From contig NZ_RCCV01000001.1 of NCBI RefSeq assembly GCF_003664255.1, positions 3,348,001 through 3,412,000 of the forward strand: a stretch of 64,000 nucleotides of DNA, read 5' to 3'. The notes beneath the pieces are model-generated. The model worked only from the letters and a program-made list of their open reading frames with translations. It ran no database searches and was not told where the DNA came from. Shown here piece by piece: positions 57,468-64,000 of this stretch. Origin of the DNA: Micromonospora sp. M71_S20. Lineage in GTDB: Bacteria; Actinomycetota; Actinomycetes; Mycobacteriales; Micromonosporaceae. The position numbers were made by a program, and so were the translations under genes. Each line of letters opens with the position of its first letter. Position 1 is the first letter of the stretch.

Positions 57468-57716
57468 GCCCGTCCTCCCGCTCGCCGTGGGCCCTCCGGC
57501 GGCCTCCTGGCGGAAGGCGTCGCGGTACCGGAGACGGCCCCGTCCGCCCCGCCGGGCGGTCACACCGGCGGCCTCCGGCGGAGGCCGGCAGCCGGGGTGG
57601 GTGAGCGCGGGCGGGGGAGGACCAGGGTGGCATCCCGGGTGCACGGGTGGCACGCGTATGTCCGGTATCTGACCTCAGCGTCACCGGCCGGCCACGGCGG
57701 GAGACGGCCGGTCCGG

Positions 57717-58955
57717 TCAGGACGGTGGGTCGTCGGCCTCGGTCCGGGGCGGGAAGGCCAGGGCGAGGGTGAGGTCGAGGACGGTCGCCGGGTCGGTCAG
57801 GCGCTCGCCGTACAGCTCGCGGAGCTTGCCCATCCGGTAGCGGACGGTCTGCGCGTGCACGAAGAGGTCGGCGGCCACGTCGTCGCGCCGGCCCTGGTGC
57901 AGCAGCCAGGAGCGCAGGGTCTCGGCGAGCCGGTCGGCGGTGCCGGGCGGCAGTGCCGCGAGCGGCGCCAGGACCCGGGCGCGCAGGTCGGCGAGCCCTT
58001 CCGGGTCGGTGCTCAGCACCAGCTCGGCGAGGTGCTCCTCGGTGTCCAGCGCCGGCCCGTCGTCGGCCGGGCGCAGGCCGAGCGACAGGGCCCGGACCGC
58101 CCGCTGGTAGGACGAGGCGACCAGGGCCCAGGGCCGGGCGGGGCCGAGCACGGCGCGGCGGCCGTGCAGCACCCGGGCGAGCTGCCGCCGCCGGTCGCCG
58201 TGCGTGTCGGGCACCAGCAGCACCGCCAGGTCCTCGCCCGCCCCGCCCGCCGGAAGGTCGTCGCCGCTCTCCAGGGTGTGCGGGTGCAGCCGCGCGAGCG
58301 CCGCGCGGAGGTTGGCCCGGGGCAGCAGGACGACGGTGAGGGTCTGCGGCGGCGGCCAGTCGGCCCGCTCAGCGCTGCGCAGCAGGGCCTCCTCGGGCTC
58401 CCCGGCGAGCAGCCGCTGGGTGAGCCGCTCCAGGTTGCGTCGCCGGGCCCGGCCAGCGCTGGCCAGCTCGTCGGCGTGACCGGCCACGCTGGCGGCGGAG
58501 AGCTCGTCGATGTACGCGAACATCAGCTCGGCGAACTCGGCGACGGTGGCGGCCGACGACCCGCCCTGCACGGTGGTGGTGGACATCTCCCGCCAGGAGA
58601 CCCGGGCGCCGACGCGGTACGCGGCGAGCAAAGCGTCCATGCTCCGGCCGGAGCGTGCCTCCCCGCTGCCGAGGGCGTACGCGGCCTCCAGCGCGCCGAC
58701 GAGCGGGGTGCTCGGGTCGCCGCCCTGGGTACGCCCGATGAGCTGGAGGAAAGTGCCGAGCGCGATCTGCACCGCCGTCTCGATCTTCTCGCGCATCTGG
58801 CCGGTCAGGGCGCCGGAGTAGCTTGGCACCTCCGCGGTGATGGCGGTCACCGTGCGCTCGGCGAGCAGGGGCAGCCGGTCGTGCAGCGCGCCGGCCACCC
58901 GGGCGTCCAACTCGAGGCGGGCCGCGCGCCGCGTGGCCTCGGAGCGTTCGGACAC
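57717..58955 (-). CDS. PucR/CdaR-type transcriptional regulator
   Basis: A 412-residue protein with an N-terminal helical RsbRD-like sensor region (about 20-170), a degenerate GGDEF-like middle and a C-terminal PucR helix-turn-helix (about 350-400: LRSWLLHQGRRDDVAADLFVH followed by QTVRYRMGKLRELYG). GTG 58955 is chosen because GGAGGGA lies about six bases upstream and 55 upstream in-frame codons overlap the divergent promoter. It faces the ferredoxin-reductase/desaturase genes across 85 bp, so it probably regulates fatty-acid desaturation. Confidence 0.87.
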   Translation of the reverse strand: MSERSEATRRAARLELDARVAGALHDRLPLLAERTVTAITAEVPSYSGALTGQMREKIETAVQIALGTFLQLIGRTQGGDPSTPLVGALEAAYALGSGEARSGRSMDALLAAYRVGARVSWREMSTTTVQGGSSAATVAEFAELMFAYIDELSAASVAGHADELASAGRARRRNLERLTQRLLAGEPEEALLRSAERADWPPPQTLTVVLLPRANLRAALARLHPHTLESGDDLPAGGAGEDLAVLLVPDTHGDRRRQLARVLHGRRAVLGPARPWALVASSYQRAVRALSLGLRPADDGPALDTEEHLAELVLSTDPEGLADLRARVLAPLAALPPGTADRLAETLRSWLLHQGRRDDVAADLFVHAQTVRYRMGKLRELYGERLTDPATVLDLTLALAFPPRTEADDPPS

Positions 58956-59040
58956 GTTTGTTCCCTCCGCACAAAAAGCCTCGTCCGGTTCACCTTCGCA
59001 GGTCAAGATTTTATGCCATTCTGCGGGCGACCATCGAATC

Positions 59041-60132
59041 ATGACCACCACCGTCCCGAACCCCTCCGGGAAGGCGGCCCTGCGGGGCCGGATCCTTCGG
59101 CTGGCCGCGTCGGTCACCACCCCGCTGCTGCCCGACGACTACCTCGACATGGTCGCCCCGCTGCGCTCCGGCGCGGACCTGCGCGGCCGGATCCTCGCCG
59201 TGCGCCCCGAGACCGCCGACGCGGCGACGCTGGTGATCCGGCCCGGCCGCGACTGGCGCGGGCACACCCCCGGGCAGTACGTCCGCCTCGGCGTCGACGT
59301 CGACGGCGTACGCCAGTGGCGGGCCTACTCGGTCACCTCCGCCCCCGCCCGCCGGGGCGCGCCGATCTCGGTCACCGTGAAGGCCATCCCCGACGGTGTC
59401 GTCAGCAACCACCTCGTCCGCCGCACCCGGCCCGGGACGCTGGTCCAGCTCGACCAGGCCCAGGGCGACTTCGTGCTGCCGGGCCGGCCGCCGGCCCGGG
59501 TGCTCTTCGTGACCGCGGGCAGCGGCGTCACCCCCGTGATGGGGATGCTGCGCGCCGGCGCGCCGGGCGACGCCGACGTCGTCGTGGTGCACTCGGCGCC
59601 CACCCCCGCCGACGTGATCTTCGGCGCCGAGCTGCGGGACCTGGCCGCGCGGGGCGCGATCCGGCTGGTGGAGCGGCACACCGACACCGACGGGCTGCTC
59701 ACCGTGGCCGACCTCGACCGCCTAGTGCCCGACCACCTCGACCGGGAGACCTGGGCCTGCGGCCCGCTCGGCCTGCTCGACGCCCTGGAGGCGCACTGGA
59801 CGGCCGCGGGGCACGGCGACCGGCTGCACACCGAGCGGTTCCGGCCGACCGTCATCTCGCCCGGCGAGGGCGGCACCGTCACCTTCGCCCGCTCGGGCGT
59901 CACCGTCGACGCCGACGGCGCCACCCCGCTGCTCGACGCCGGCGAGAACGCCGGGGTGCTGATGCCCTCGGGCTGCCGGATGGGCATCTGCTTCGGCTGC
60001 GTCCTGCCGCTGCGCCAGGGCGCGGTTCGGGACCTGCGCAACGGGGAACTGACCACGGCGGTGCCCGGTGACGGCGTCCGCATCCAGACCTGCGTGTCGG
60101 CCGCCGCCGGCCCCTGCGACATCGACCACTGA
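59041..60132 (+). CDS. Ferredoxin--NADP(H) reductase with C-terminal [2Fe-2S] domain
   Basis: Electron-transfer partner of the desaturase. The 363 residues comprise an FAD-binding domain with RAYSVTSAP (about 99-107), an NAD(P)-binding domain with VTAGSGVTPVMGML (about 157-170), and a plant-type [2Fe-2S] ferredoxin domain with CxxxxCxxC (GCRMGICFGC) plus a distal Cys in IQTCV. The architecture matches the Rv3230c-type reductase that drives DesA3 in mycobacteria. ATG 59041 starts 85 bp from the divergent regulator start; the ribosome-binding site is weak. It is followed after 14 bp by the desaturase gene. Confidence 0.92.
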   Translation: MTTTVPNPSGKAALRGRILRLAASVTTPLLPDDYLDMVAPLRSGADLRGRILAVRPETADAATLVIRPGRDWRGHTPGQYVRLGVDVDGVRQWRAYSVTSAPARRGAPISVTVKAIPDGVVSNHLVRRTRPGTLVQLDQAQGDFVLPGRPPARVLFVTAGSGVTPVMGMLRAGAPGDADVVVVHSAPTPADVIFGAELRDLAARGAIRLVERHTDTDGLLTVADLDRLVPDHLDRETWACGPLGLLDALEAHWTAAGHGDRLHTERFRPTVISPGEGGTVTFARSGVTVDADGATPLLDAGENAGVLMPSGCRMGICFGCVLPLRQGAVRDLRNGELTTAVPGDGVRIQTCVSAAAGPCDIDH

Positions 60133-60146
60133 CCGGAGTAGCCGAC

Positions 60147-61289
60147 GTGACCGTGATCCAGAACAAGCCCGACAACCCGATCGCCCACCTGAGCGCCGAG
60201 GACATCGAGACCATCGGCAGGGAACTCGACGCGATCCGCGAACGGGTGGTCGCCAGCCGGGGCGAGCGCGACGCCGCCTACATCCGCCGGGTCATCTCCA
60301 CGCAGCGCAAGCTGGAGATCGGCAGCCGGGTCGTGCTGCTGTTCTCCCTCTTCCCGCCCGCCTGGATCGTGGGCACGGCCGGCCTGACGGTGGCGAAGAT
60401 CCTGGAGAACATGGAGGTCGGGCACAACGTCCTGCACGGCCAGTGGGACTGGATGCGCGACCCGAAGATCCACTCCACCACCTGGGAGTGGGACCACGTC
60501 TCGCCCGCCGAGCAGTGGAAGCACTCGCACAACGAGCTGCACCACACGTACACGAACGTCCTCGGCAAGGACAACGACCTCGGCTACGGCATCATGCGCG
60601 TCGACGAGGACCAGCGGTGGCACCCGTTCCACCTGGGCCAGCCGCTGTGGAACTTCATCAACGCCTGCTTCTTCGAGTACGGCATCGCCGCGTACGACCT
60701 GGAGCTGGGGCGCAACCTGCGCAAGGGCCGGCACAAGAAACCGGAGTTCCGGGCCCGGGCGCGCGCCGTGGGCCGAAAGATCCGTCGGCAGGTGCTCAAG
60801 GACTACATCGTGCACCCGCTGCTGTCCGGGCCCTCGTTCCTGCACACGCTGGCCGCCACCTTCACCGCCAACCTCCTGCGCAACCTGTGGAGCCACTCGG
60901 TGATCATGTGCGGGCACTTCCCGGAGGGCGTGGAGACCTTCTCCAGGCGCTCGATCGAGGGCGAGACCCGCGGCGAGTGGTACCTGCGGCAGATGCTCGG
61001 CTCGGCCAACATCAGCGGCAGCCGGCTGATGCACATCATGACCGGCAACCTGTCGTTCCAGATCGAGCACCACCTCTTCCCGGACCTGCCCAGCAACCGC
61101 TACCAGGAGATCGCCCCCGAGGTGCGGGCCCTGTTCGACCGCTACGGGCTGAAGTACACCACCGGCTCGCTGCCCCGGCAGGTCTTCTCCGCCTGGAAGA
61201 AGGTCGTCCGGCTGTCGTTGCCGAACCGCAAGGCGCCCCGCCGGGTCGACGACCGCCCCGCCCCGGCCCTCGCCGCGTCCGGGGTCTGA
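60147..61289 (+). CDS. Membrane acyl-CoA/lipid desaturase, DesA3-like
   Basis: Di-iron membrane desaturase that introduces a double bond (delta-9 in DesA3) into saturated acyl chains. The 380-residue protein has the three histidine boxes: GHNVLH (HxxxH), HNELHH (HxxHH) and QIEHHLFP (QxxHH). Hydrophobic helices lie between them. Long segments such as KILENMEVGHNVLHGQWDWM and WYLRQMLGSAN match the DesA3 family from memory. GTG 60147 follows GGAG at nine bases. It forms a two-gene unit with the reductase; a long hairpin terminator starts six bases after the stop. The likely role is membrane-fluidity control rather than the polyketide. Confidence 0.92.
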   Translation: MTVIQNKPDNPIAHLSAEDIETIGRELDAIRERVVASRGERDAAYIRRVISTQRKLEIGSRVVLLFSLFPPAWIVGTAGLTVAKILENMEVGHNVLHGQWDWMRDPKIHSTTWEWDHVSPAEQWKHSHNELHHTYTNVLGKDNDLGYGIMRVDEDQRWHPFHLGQPLWNFINACFFEYGIAAYDLELGRNLRKGRHKKPEFRARARAVGRKIRRQVLKDYIVHPLLSGPSFLHTLAATFTANLLRNLWSHSVIMCGHFPEGVETFSRRSIEGETRGEWYLRQMLGSANISGSRLMHIMTGNLSFQIEHHLFPDLPSNRYQEIAPEVRALFDRYGLKYTTGSLPRQVFSAWKKVVRLSLPNRKAPRRVDDRPAPALAASGV

Positions 61290-61294
61290 CCCGC

Positions 61295-61343
61295 CGCCGG
61301 CGCCGCCGCCCGCCGCGAAACGCGCTGGGCGGCGGCGCCGGCG
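61295..61343 (+). terminator. Hairpin terminator after the desaturase gene
   Basis: A perfect 17-bp stem (61295-61311 with 61327-61343) with a 15-base loop begins six bases after the stop. Its 3' arm ends seven bases before the putative -10 of the following leader transcript. Confidence 0.8.
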
Positions 61344-61349
61344 TCCGCG

Positions 61350-61355
61350 TACAGT
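61350..61355 (+). promoter_or_regulatory. Putative -10 element for a leaderless leader-peptide transcript
   Basis: TACAGT matches the TANNNT -10 consensus. Six bases separate it from ATG 61362, so transcription could start at the A of the start codon, giving a leaderless mRNA. No convincing -35 is visible because the terminator arm occupies that zone. Confidence 0.45.
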
Positions 61356-61361
61356 CGGGGC

Positions 61362-61430
61362 ATGGAGATCAGGCACCTCTTCGCCGCCACGGCCGCGCGA
61401 GCTTCGCGCTCGTCGGTCGCCGCCGCCTGA
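61362..61430 (+). CDS. Alanine-rich leader peptide (22 aa)
   Basis: Short open frame too small for routine gene calling. It has 8 Ala among 22 residues and ends Val-Ala-Ala-Ala-stop with three consecutive GCC codons (61419-61427). It lies 116 bp upstream of an alanyl-tRNA-synthetase-like gene, starts at a putative leaderless transcription start, and is followed by mutually exclusive hairpins. This is the layout of a ribosome-mediated attenuator in which Ala-tRNA shortage stalls the ribosome. Coding nature is inferred from context; the peptide itself would have no function. Confidence 0.6.
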   Translation: MEIRHLFAATAARASRSSVAAA

Positions 61431-61444
61431 CCTCACCAACACCC

Positions 61445-61538
61445 GCCGGCGACCGGAAACGGTCCGCCGGCTTCTTCGTACCCGTCGGCCCGCCGGTCTC
61501 CGGCGGCGGACCCTTTCCGGTCGTCTGACCCGGAAAGG
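61445..61538 (+). promoter_or_regulatory. Attenuator: mutually exclusive hairpins upstream of the AlaRS-like gene
   Basis: Three competing pairings are visible. (1) 61445-61454 with 61461-61471, with one bulge. (2) 61453-61469 with 61504-61520, 16 of 17 pairs. (3) 61512-61520 with 61530-61538, nine perfect pairs. Pairing 3 buries GGAAAGG, which is the likely ribosome-binding site eight bases before ATG 61547. Pairing 2 uses the same 61512-61520 strand and would free it. Pairing 1 blocks pairing 2. Ribosome position on the Ala-rich leader could choose between them. Confidence 0.65.
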
Positions 61539-61546
61539 CCACCGCC

Positions 61547-62719
61547 ATGACGTACGACCCGATCAGCCGCACCTTCCTCGACTTCTTTCGCGAGCGCGGC
61601 CACGAACTCGTGCCCGACGGCTCCCTGATCCCGCCGCCGGGCGACCCGGTGCTCTTCACCACCTCCGGGATGCACCCCCTGACCCCCTACCTGGAGGGTC
61701 GGCCCCACCCGCTGGGCCGGCGGCTGGTGAACGTGCAGCGCTGCCTGCGCACCACCGACCTGGACGAGGTGGGCGACCCGACCCACCTGACCCTGTTCCG
61801 GATGCTGGGCTCCTGGTCGCTCGGCGACTACGACCTGCCCCGCAGCCTGCGGTGGGGCTACGAGCTGCTGCGCGACGGCTTCGGCGTGCCGCACGACCGG
61901 ATGCACGTGACGGTCTTCGGCGGCGACGACCAGGTCGGCCCCGACGAGCCGTCGCTGCGTACGTGGGGGGAGCTGGGCCTGCCCGTGGAGCTGACCGGGG
62001 AGGAGAACTGGTGGTCCAACGGGCCCACCGGGCCGTGCGGGCCCGACACGGAGATCTTCCTCTGGACCGGCGACGGCCCGCCCCACGGCACCCCCGGCAC
62101 CGACGAGCGGTGGATGGAGGTCTGGAACCACGTGGGGATGCGCTACCACCGGCACCCCGACGGTCGGCTGTCGCCGCTGCGGCAGCCCAACGTGGACACC
62201 GGGATGGGCCTCGAACGGCTGGAGATGGTGCTGCGCGGGCACCGCTCGGTCCACGAGGGCGAGGGCCTCGTGCCGTGGGCGCGCGGCGTGTCCGACGTGT
62301 GGGGCCTGCGGGACGGGGCGCTGCGCGTGGTCGGCGACCACCTGCGCACGGGCGTGGTGGTGGTCGGCGACGGCGTACGGCCCTCGAACACCGGCCGCGG
62401 CTACGTGCTGCGCCGGCTGTTGCGCCGCACGCTCACCACGCTGTGGCGCGACGACGCGTCCAGGACCCTGTCCGACCTGCCGACCGGGCCGGTGCGACAC
62501 ACCCTCGACGGGTTCCGGCAGCCCGTCACCGTCGACGAGGTGCGGGACGTGTTCTCCGGCGAGGAGCGGCGGTTCCGGGAGCTGCTGCGGCGCGGGCGGC
62601 CGGTGGTCTCCCGGCGCCGGTCCCGGGGACCGCTGACCGAGGAGGACTACCGCGACCTGCACGACACCCACGGCCTGCCGCGCGACCTCGTCGACGGCCT
62701 GCTGGCCGAGGTGGCCTGA
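61547..62719 (+). CDS. Stand-alone alanyl-tRNA synthetase catalytic-domain protein
   Basis: Resembles only the aminoacylation domain of AlaRS in 390 residues, less than half of the usual 850-900. Visible class II features include TTSGMHPL, NVQRCLRTTDLDEVGD, LFRMLGSWSLGDYD, SNGPTGPCGPDTEIF, the motif-3-like NVDTGMGLERLEM and PSNTGRGYVLRRLLRR. The editing domain, the DHHA1-type C-Ala domain and their zinc-binding HxxxH/CxxxH motifs are missing. It probably activates alanine or a similar amino acid; loading of tRNA without editing, or aminoacylation of another acceptor, is possible. The full-length alaS is presumably elsewhere. It is preceded by an Ala-rich leader and competing hairpins that suggest control by Ala-tRNA supply. 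Confidence 0.88.
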   Translation: MTYDPISRTFLDFFRERGHELVPDGSLIPPPGDPVLFTTSGMHPLTPYLEGRPHPLGRRLVNVQRCLRTTDLDEVGDPTHLTLFRMLGSWSLGDYDLPRSLRWGYELLRDGFGVPHDRMHVTVFGGDDQVGPDEPSLRTWGELGLPVELTGEENWWSNGPTGPCGPDTEIFLWTGDGPPHGTPGTDERWMEVWNHVGMRYHRHPDGRLSPLRQPNVDTGMGLERLEMVLRGHRSVHEGEGLVPWARGVSDVWGLRDGALRVVGDHLRTGVVVVGDGVRPSNTGRGYVLRRLLRRTLTTLWRDDASRTLSDLPTGPVRHTLDGFRQPVTVDEVRDVFSGEERRFRELLRRGRPVVSRRRSRGPLTEEDYRDLHDTHGLPRDLVDGLLAEVA

Positions 62720-62814
62720 CCGCGTCGCCCGTCGCGGCGCACCGGTGGCGCGCGGTGCGCGCCGTGCCGACGGCCATCCTCGCGAGTACGGCCCGTTTCC
62801 CCGGGCGGGCCGCC

Positions 62815-62855
62815 GCTGCCGTCCGGGACCGGCGACTCCGGTCCCGGACGGCAGC
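62815..62855. terminator. Bidirectional hairpin terminator
   Basis: A perfect 18-bp stem (62815-62832 with 62838-62855) with a five-base loop lies between the convergent AlaRS-like and pectate-lyase genes. Confidence 0.85.
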
Positions 62856-62867
62856 GGGAGCTGGCAA

Positions 62868-64000
62868 CTAGCTGGCGTAGGTCTCGAACTCGGCGACCTT
62901 CGGCGCGCCACTCGAGCCGGTGATCCTGAAGGTGATCTTGGTCAGGGACGTCGCGGGGAAGGTGATGACGCCCGCCCCGCTGCCGGCGGCCAGGACGGCG
63001 CCGGTGCCGTGGTTGACGAGCTGCCAGGACCCGATGCTGCCCTGGGTGCCCGACGGCTCACGGATGACGACTCTGGCCACCCTGGTGGCGGAGCCCCACT
63101 TGATCGAGATGTCGCCGGTCGCGCCGGACGGCGACCAGTGGGTGCTCAGGCTGCCGTCGCGCACGTTGCCGTAACTCGTGCCGTCGGCCTTGCTGGAGCC
63201 GTCGGAGCCGGCCCCGATGCTGAGGTTGGGCCCGCCGGGCTGCTGGGTCGGTCCCGGCGTGGGGCTGGTGGTGGGCCCGGGCGTGGGGGTGGTCGGCGTC
63301 GGTGCCGGCGTCTGCGGCGAGCAACTGCCGTTCGACTCCCGCAGGCCCGTGTTGGCGCCCGCCGTCTGGCGCACGACGTCCGGCACGCAGGCGGCCCCGT
63401 CCAGGCTGTACGGGTACGGGATGCTGACGCTGGTGTTGGACTGCGGGTTGGGCCCGGCGGGGTTGTTGTCGGTGCCGGGGCTGGACCAGGTCACGTTGTC
63501 GAAGACGTTGCCGGCGACCTGCCAGTAGCCGGCCTCGCTGGTGTAGAAGGTGCCCAGGACGTCCTTGGAGTTGCGGAAGTAGTTGTTCTCCACCTTGGCC
63601 CTGGCCCCGGCCCGCGAGTTGATGCCGGACTCGTGGAGGCTCACGTAGTGGTTGTTGTAGATGTGGGCGATGCCACCGCGCAGCAGGGGCGTGCGGGAGT
63701 CGATGTTCTCGTACAGGTTGTGGTGGAACGTGACGAAGCCGTTCGAGCGGTCGCTCTCGCTGGACCCGATGAGGCCGCCGCGGCCGGAGTTGCGCAGGAT
63801 GCTGTACGACAGGGTGACGTACTGGGTGTTGTCCTTCATGTCGAAGAGGCCGTCGAAGCCCTCCGACTCCCCGCCCGAGGCCTCCAGGGTGGCGTGGTCC
63901 ACCCAGACGTTGCGGACGCCGCTCTCCATGCCGATGGCGTCACCGCCGTTGGAGGTGGGCGAGCCGGACTTCTTGACGTTCCGGATGGTCACGTTCCGGA
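62868..64000 (-). CDS. Secreted pectate lyase with C-terminal discoidin-like domain (5' partial)
   Basis: Cleaves polygalacturonate by beta-elimination outside the cell; a plant-biomass enzyme. The gene runs off the right edge, so its N-terminus and signal peptide are not visible; 377 codons remain. The PL1 parallel beta-helix part includes NVWVDHATLE, a GFDGLFDMK calcium-site-like loop, VTLSYSIL and FHHNLYENIDSRTPLLRGG. Then comes a Pro/Thr/Gly-rich linker (about bases 63200-63300) typical of secreted actinomycete hydrolases, and a C-terminal domain of about 130 residues (LSTHWSPSG... to VAEFETYAS) that resembles F5/8-type C carbohydrate-binding domains. It is unrelated to the macrolide cluster. 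Confidence 0.9.
   Translation of the reverse strand, partial: RNVTIRNVKKSGSPTSNGGDAIGMESGVRNVWVDHATLEASGGESEGFDGLFDMKDNTQYVTLSYSILRNSGRGGLIGSSESDRSNGFVTFHHNLYENIDSRTPLLRGGIAHIYNNHYVSLHESGINSRAGARAKVENNYFRNSKDVLGTFYTSEAGYWQVAGNVFDNVTWSSPGTDNNPAGPNPQSNTSVSIPYPYSLDGAACVPDVVRQTAGANTGLRESNGSCSPQTPAPTPTTPTPGPTTSPTPGPTQQPGGPNLSIGAGSDGSSKADGTSYGNVRDGSLSTHWSPSGATGDISIKWGSATRVARVVIREPSGTQGSIGSWQLVNHGTGAVLAAGSGAGVITFPATSLTKITFRITGSSGAPKVAEFETYAS

Overview
The window is very GC-rich chromosomal DNA from a filamentous actinomycete. Gene content and codon use (GTG starts, ATGA/GTGA overlaps, long open antisense frames) fit the Micromonosporaceae, probably Micromonospora or a relative; this is inference, since no rRNA or other taxonomic marker is present.

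Positions 1-48,660 are the right-hand part of a glycosylated macrolide-type biosynthetic gene cluster. Four collinear type I modular PKS genes (1-29,070) carry six modules and a terminal thioesterase: [..AT(malonyl)-DH-KR-ACP][KS-AT(methylmalonyl)-DH-KR-ACP] / [KS-AT(methylmalonyl)-KR-ACP] / [KS-AT(methylmalonyl)-KR-ACP][KS-AT(malonyl)-KR(A-type)-ACP] / [KS-AT(malonyl)-KR(dead)-ACP-TE]. Read collinearly, the carboxyl end of the product would be a 3-keto-5,7,9-trihydroxy chain with methyls at C6, C8 and C10 and a C10-C13 diene. The 3-ketone and 7-hydroxyl could close to a hemiketal. The loading module and earlier modules lie left of the window.

Downstream are a DrrAB-like exporter (29,158-31,046), a GT1 glycosyltransferase (31,522-32,934), two convergent-side LuxR/LAL ATPase regulators (33,002-35,824 and 36,540-39,386), a catalytically degraded MatB paralogue (40,767-42,146), a cold-shock protein, an Sfp-type phosphopantetheinyl transferase that can arm the ACPs, an intact MatB malonyl/methylmalonyl-CoA synthetase, a HAD phosphatase, a second ABC exporter, a small YEHF-motif protein and a VOC-fold protein (to 48,658). 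Seven intergenic regions of this stretch carry TAGGGGT/ACCCCTA half-sites, mostly as direct repeats spaced 11 or 22 bp. I saw none in the intergenic regions to the right, so the motif looks like the operator of a cluster-specific (probably LAL) regulator and marks the right cluster edge near 48.7 kb.

Positions 48,700-57,467 are a six-gene minus-strand operon that extends the known actinobacterial glnX-glnH-pknG amino-acid-sensing module with a helical protein, a von Willebrand factor A protein and a membrane-anchored NACHT-like NTPase. Next come a PucR-type regulator divergent from a ferredoxin reductase and DesA3-like desaturase pair (57,717-61,289).

At 61,350-62,719 a stand-alone alanyl-tRNA synthetase catalytic domain is preceded by a previously unannotated 22-residue, alanine-rich leader peptide and a set of mutually exclusive hairpins, which together look like a ribosome-mediated attenuator. 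The window ends in the 3' part of a secreted pectate lyase gene (minus strand). Strong bidirectional hairpin terminators separate most convergent units.
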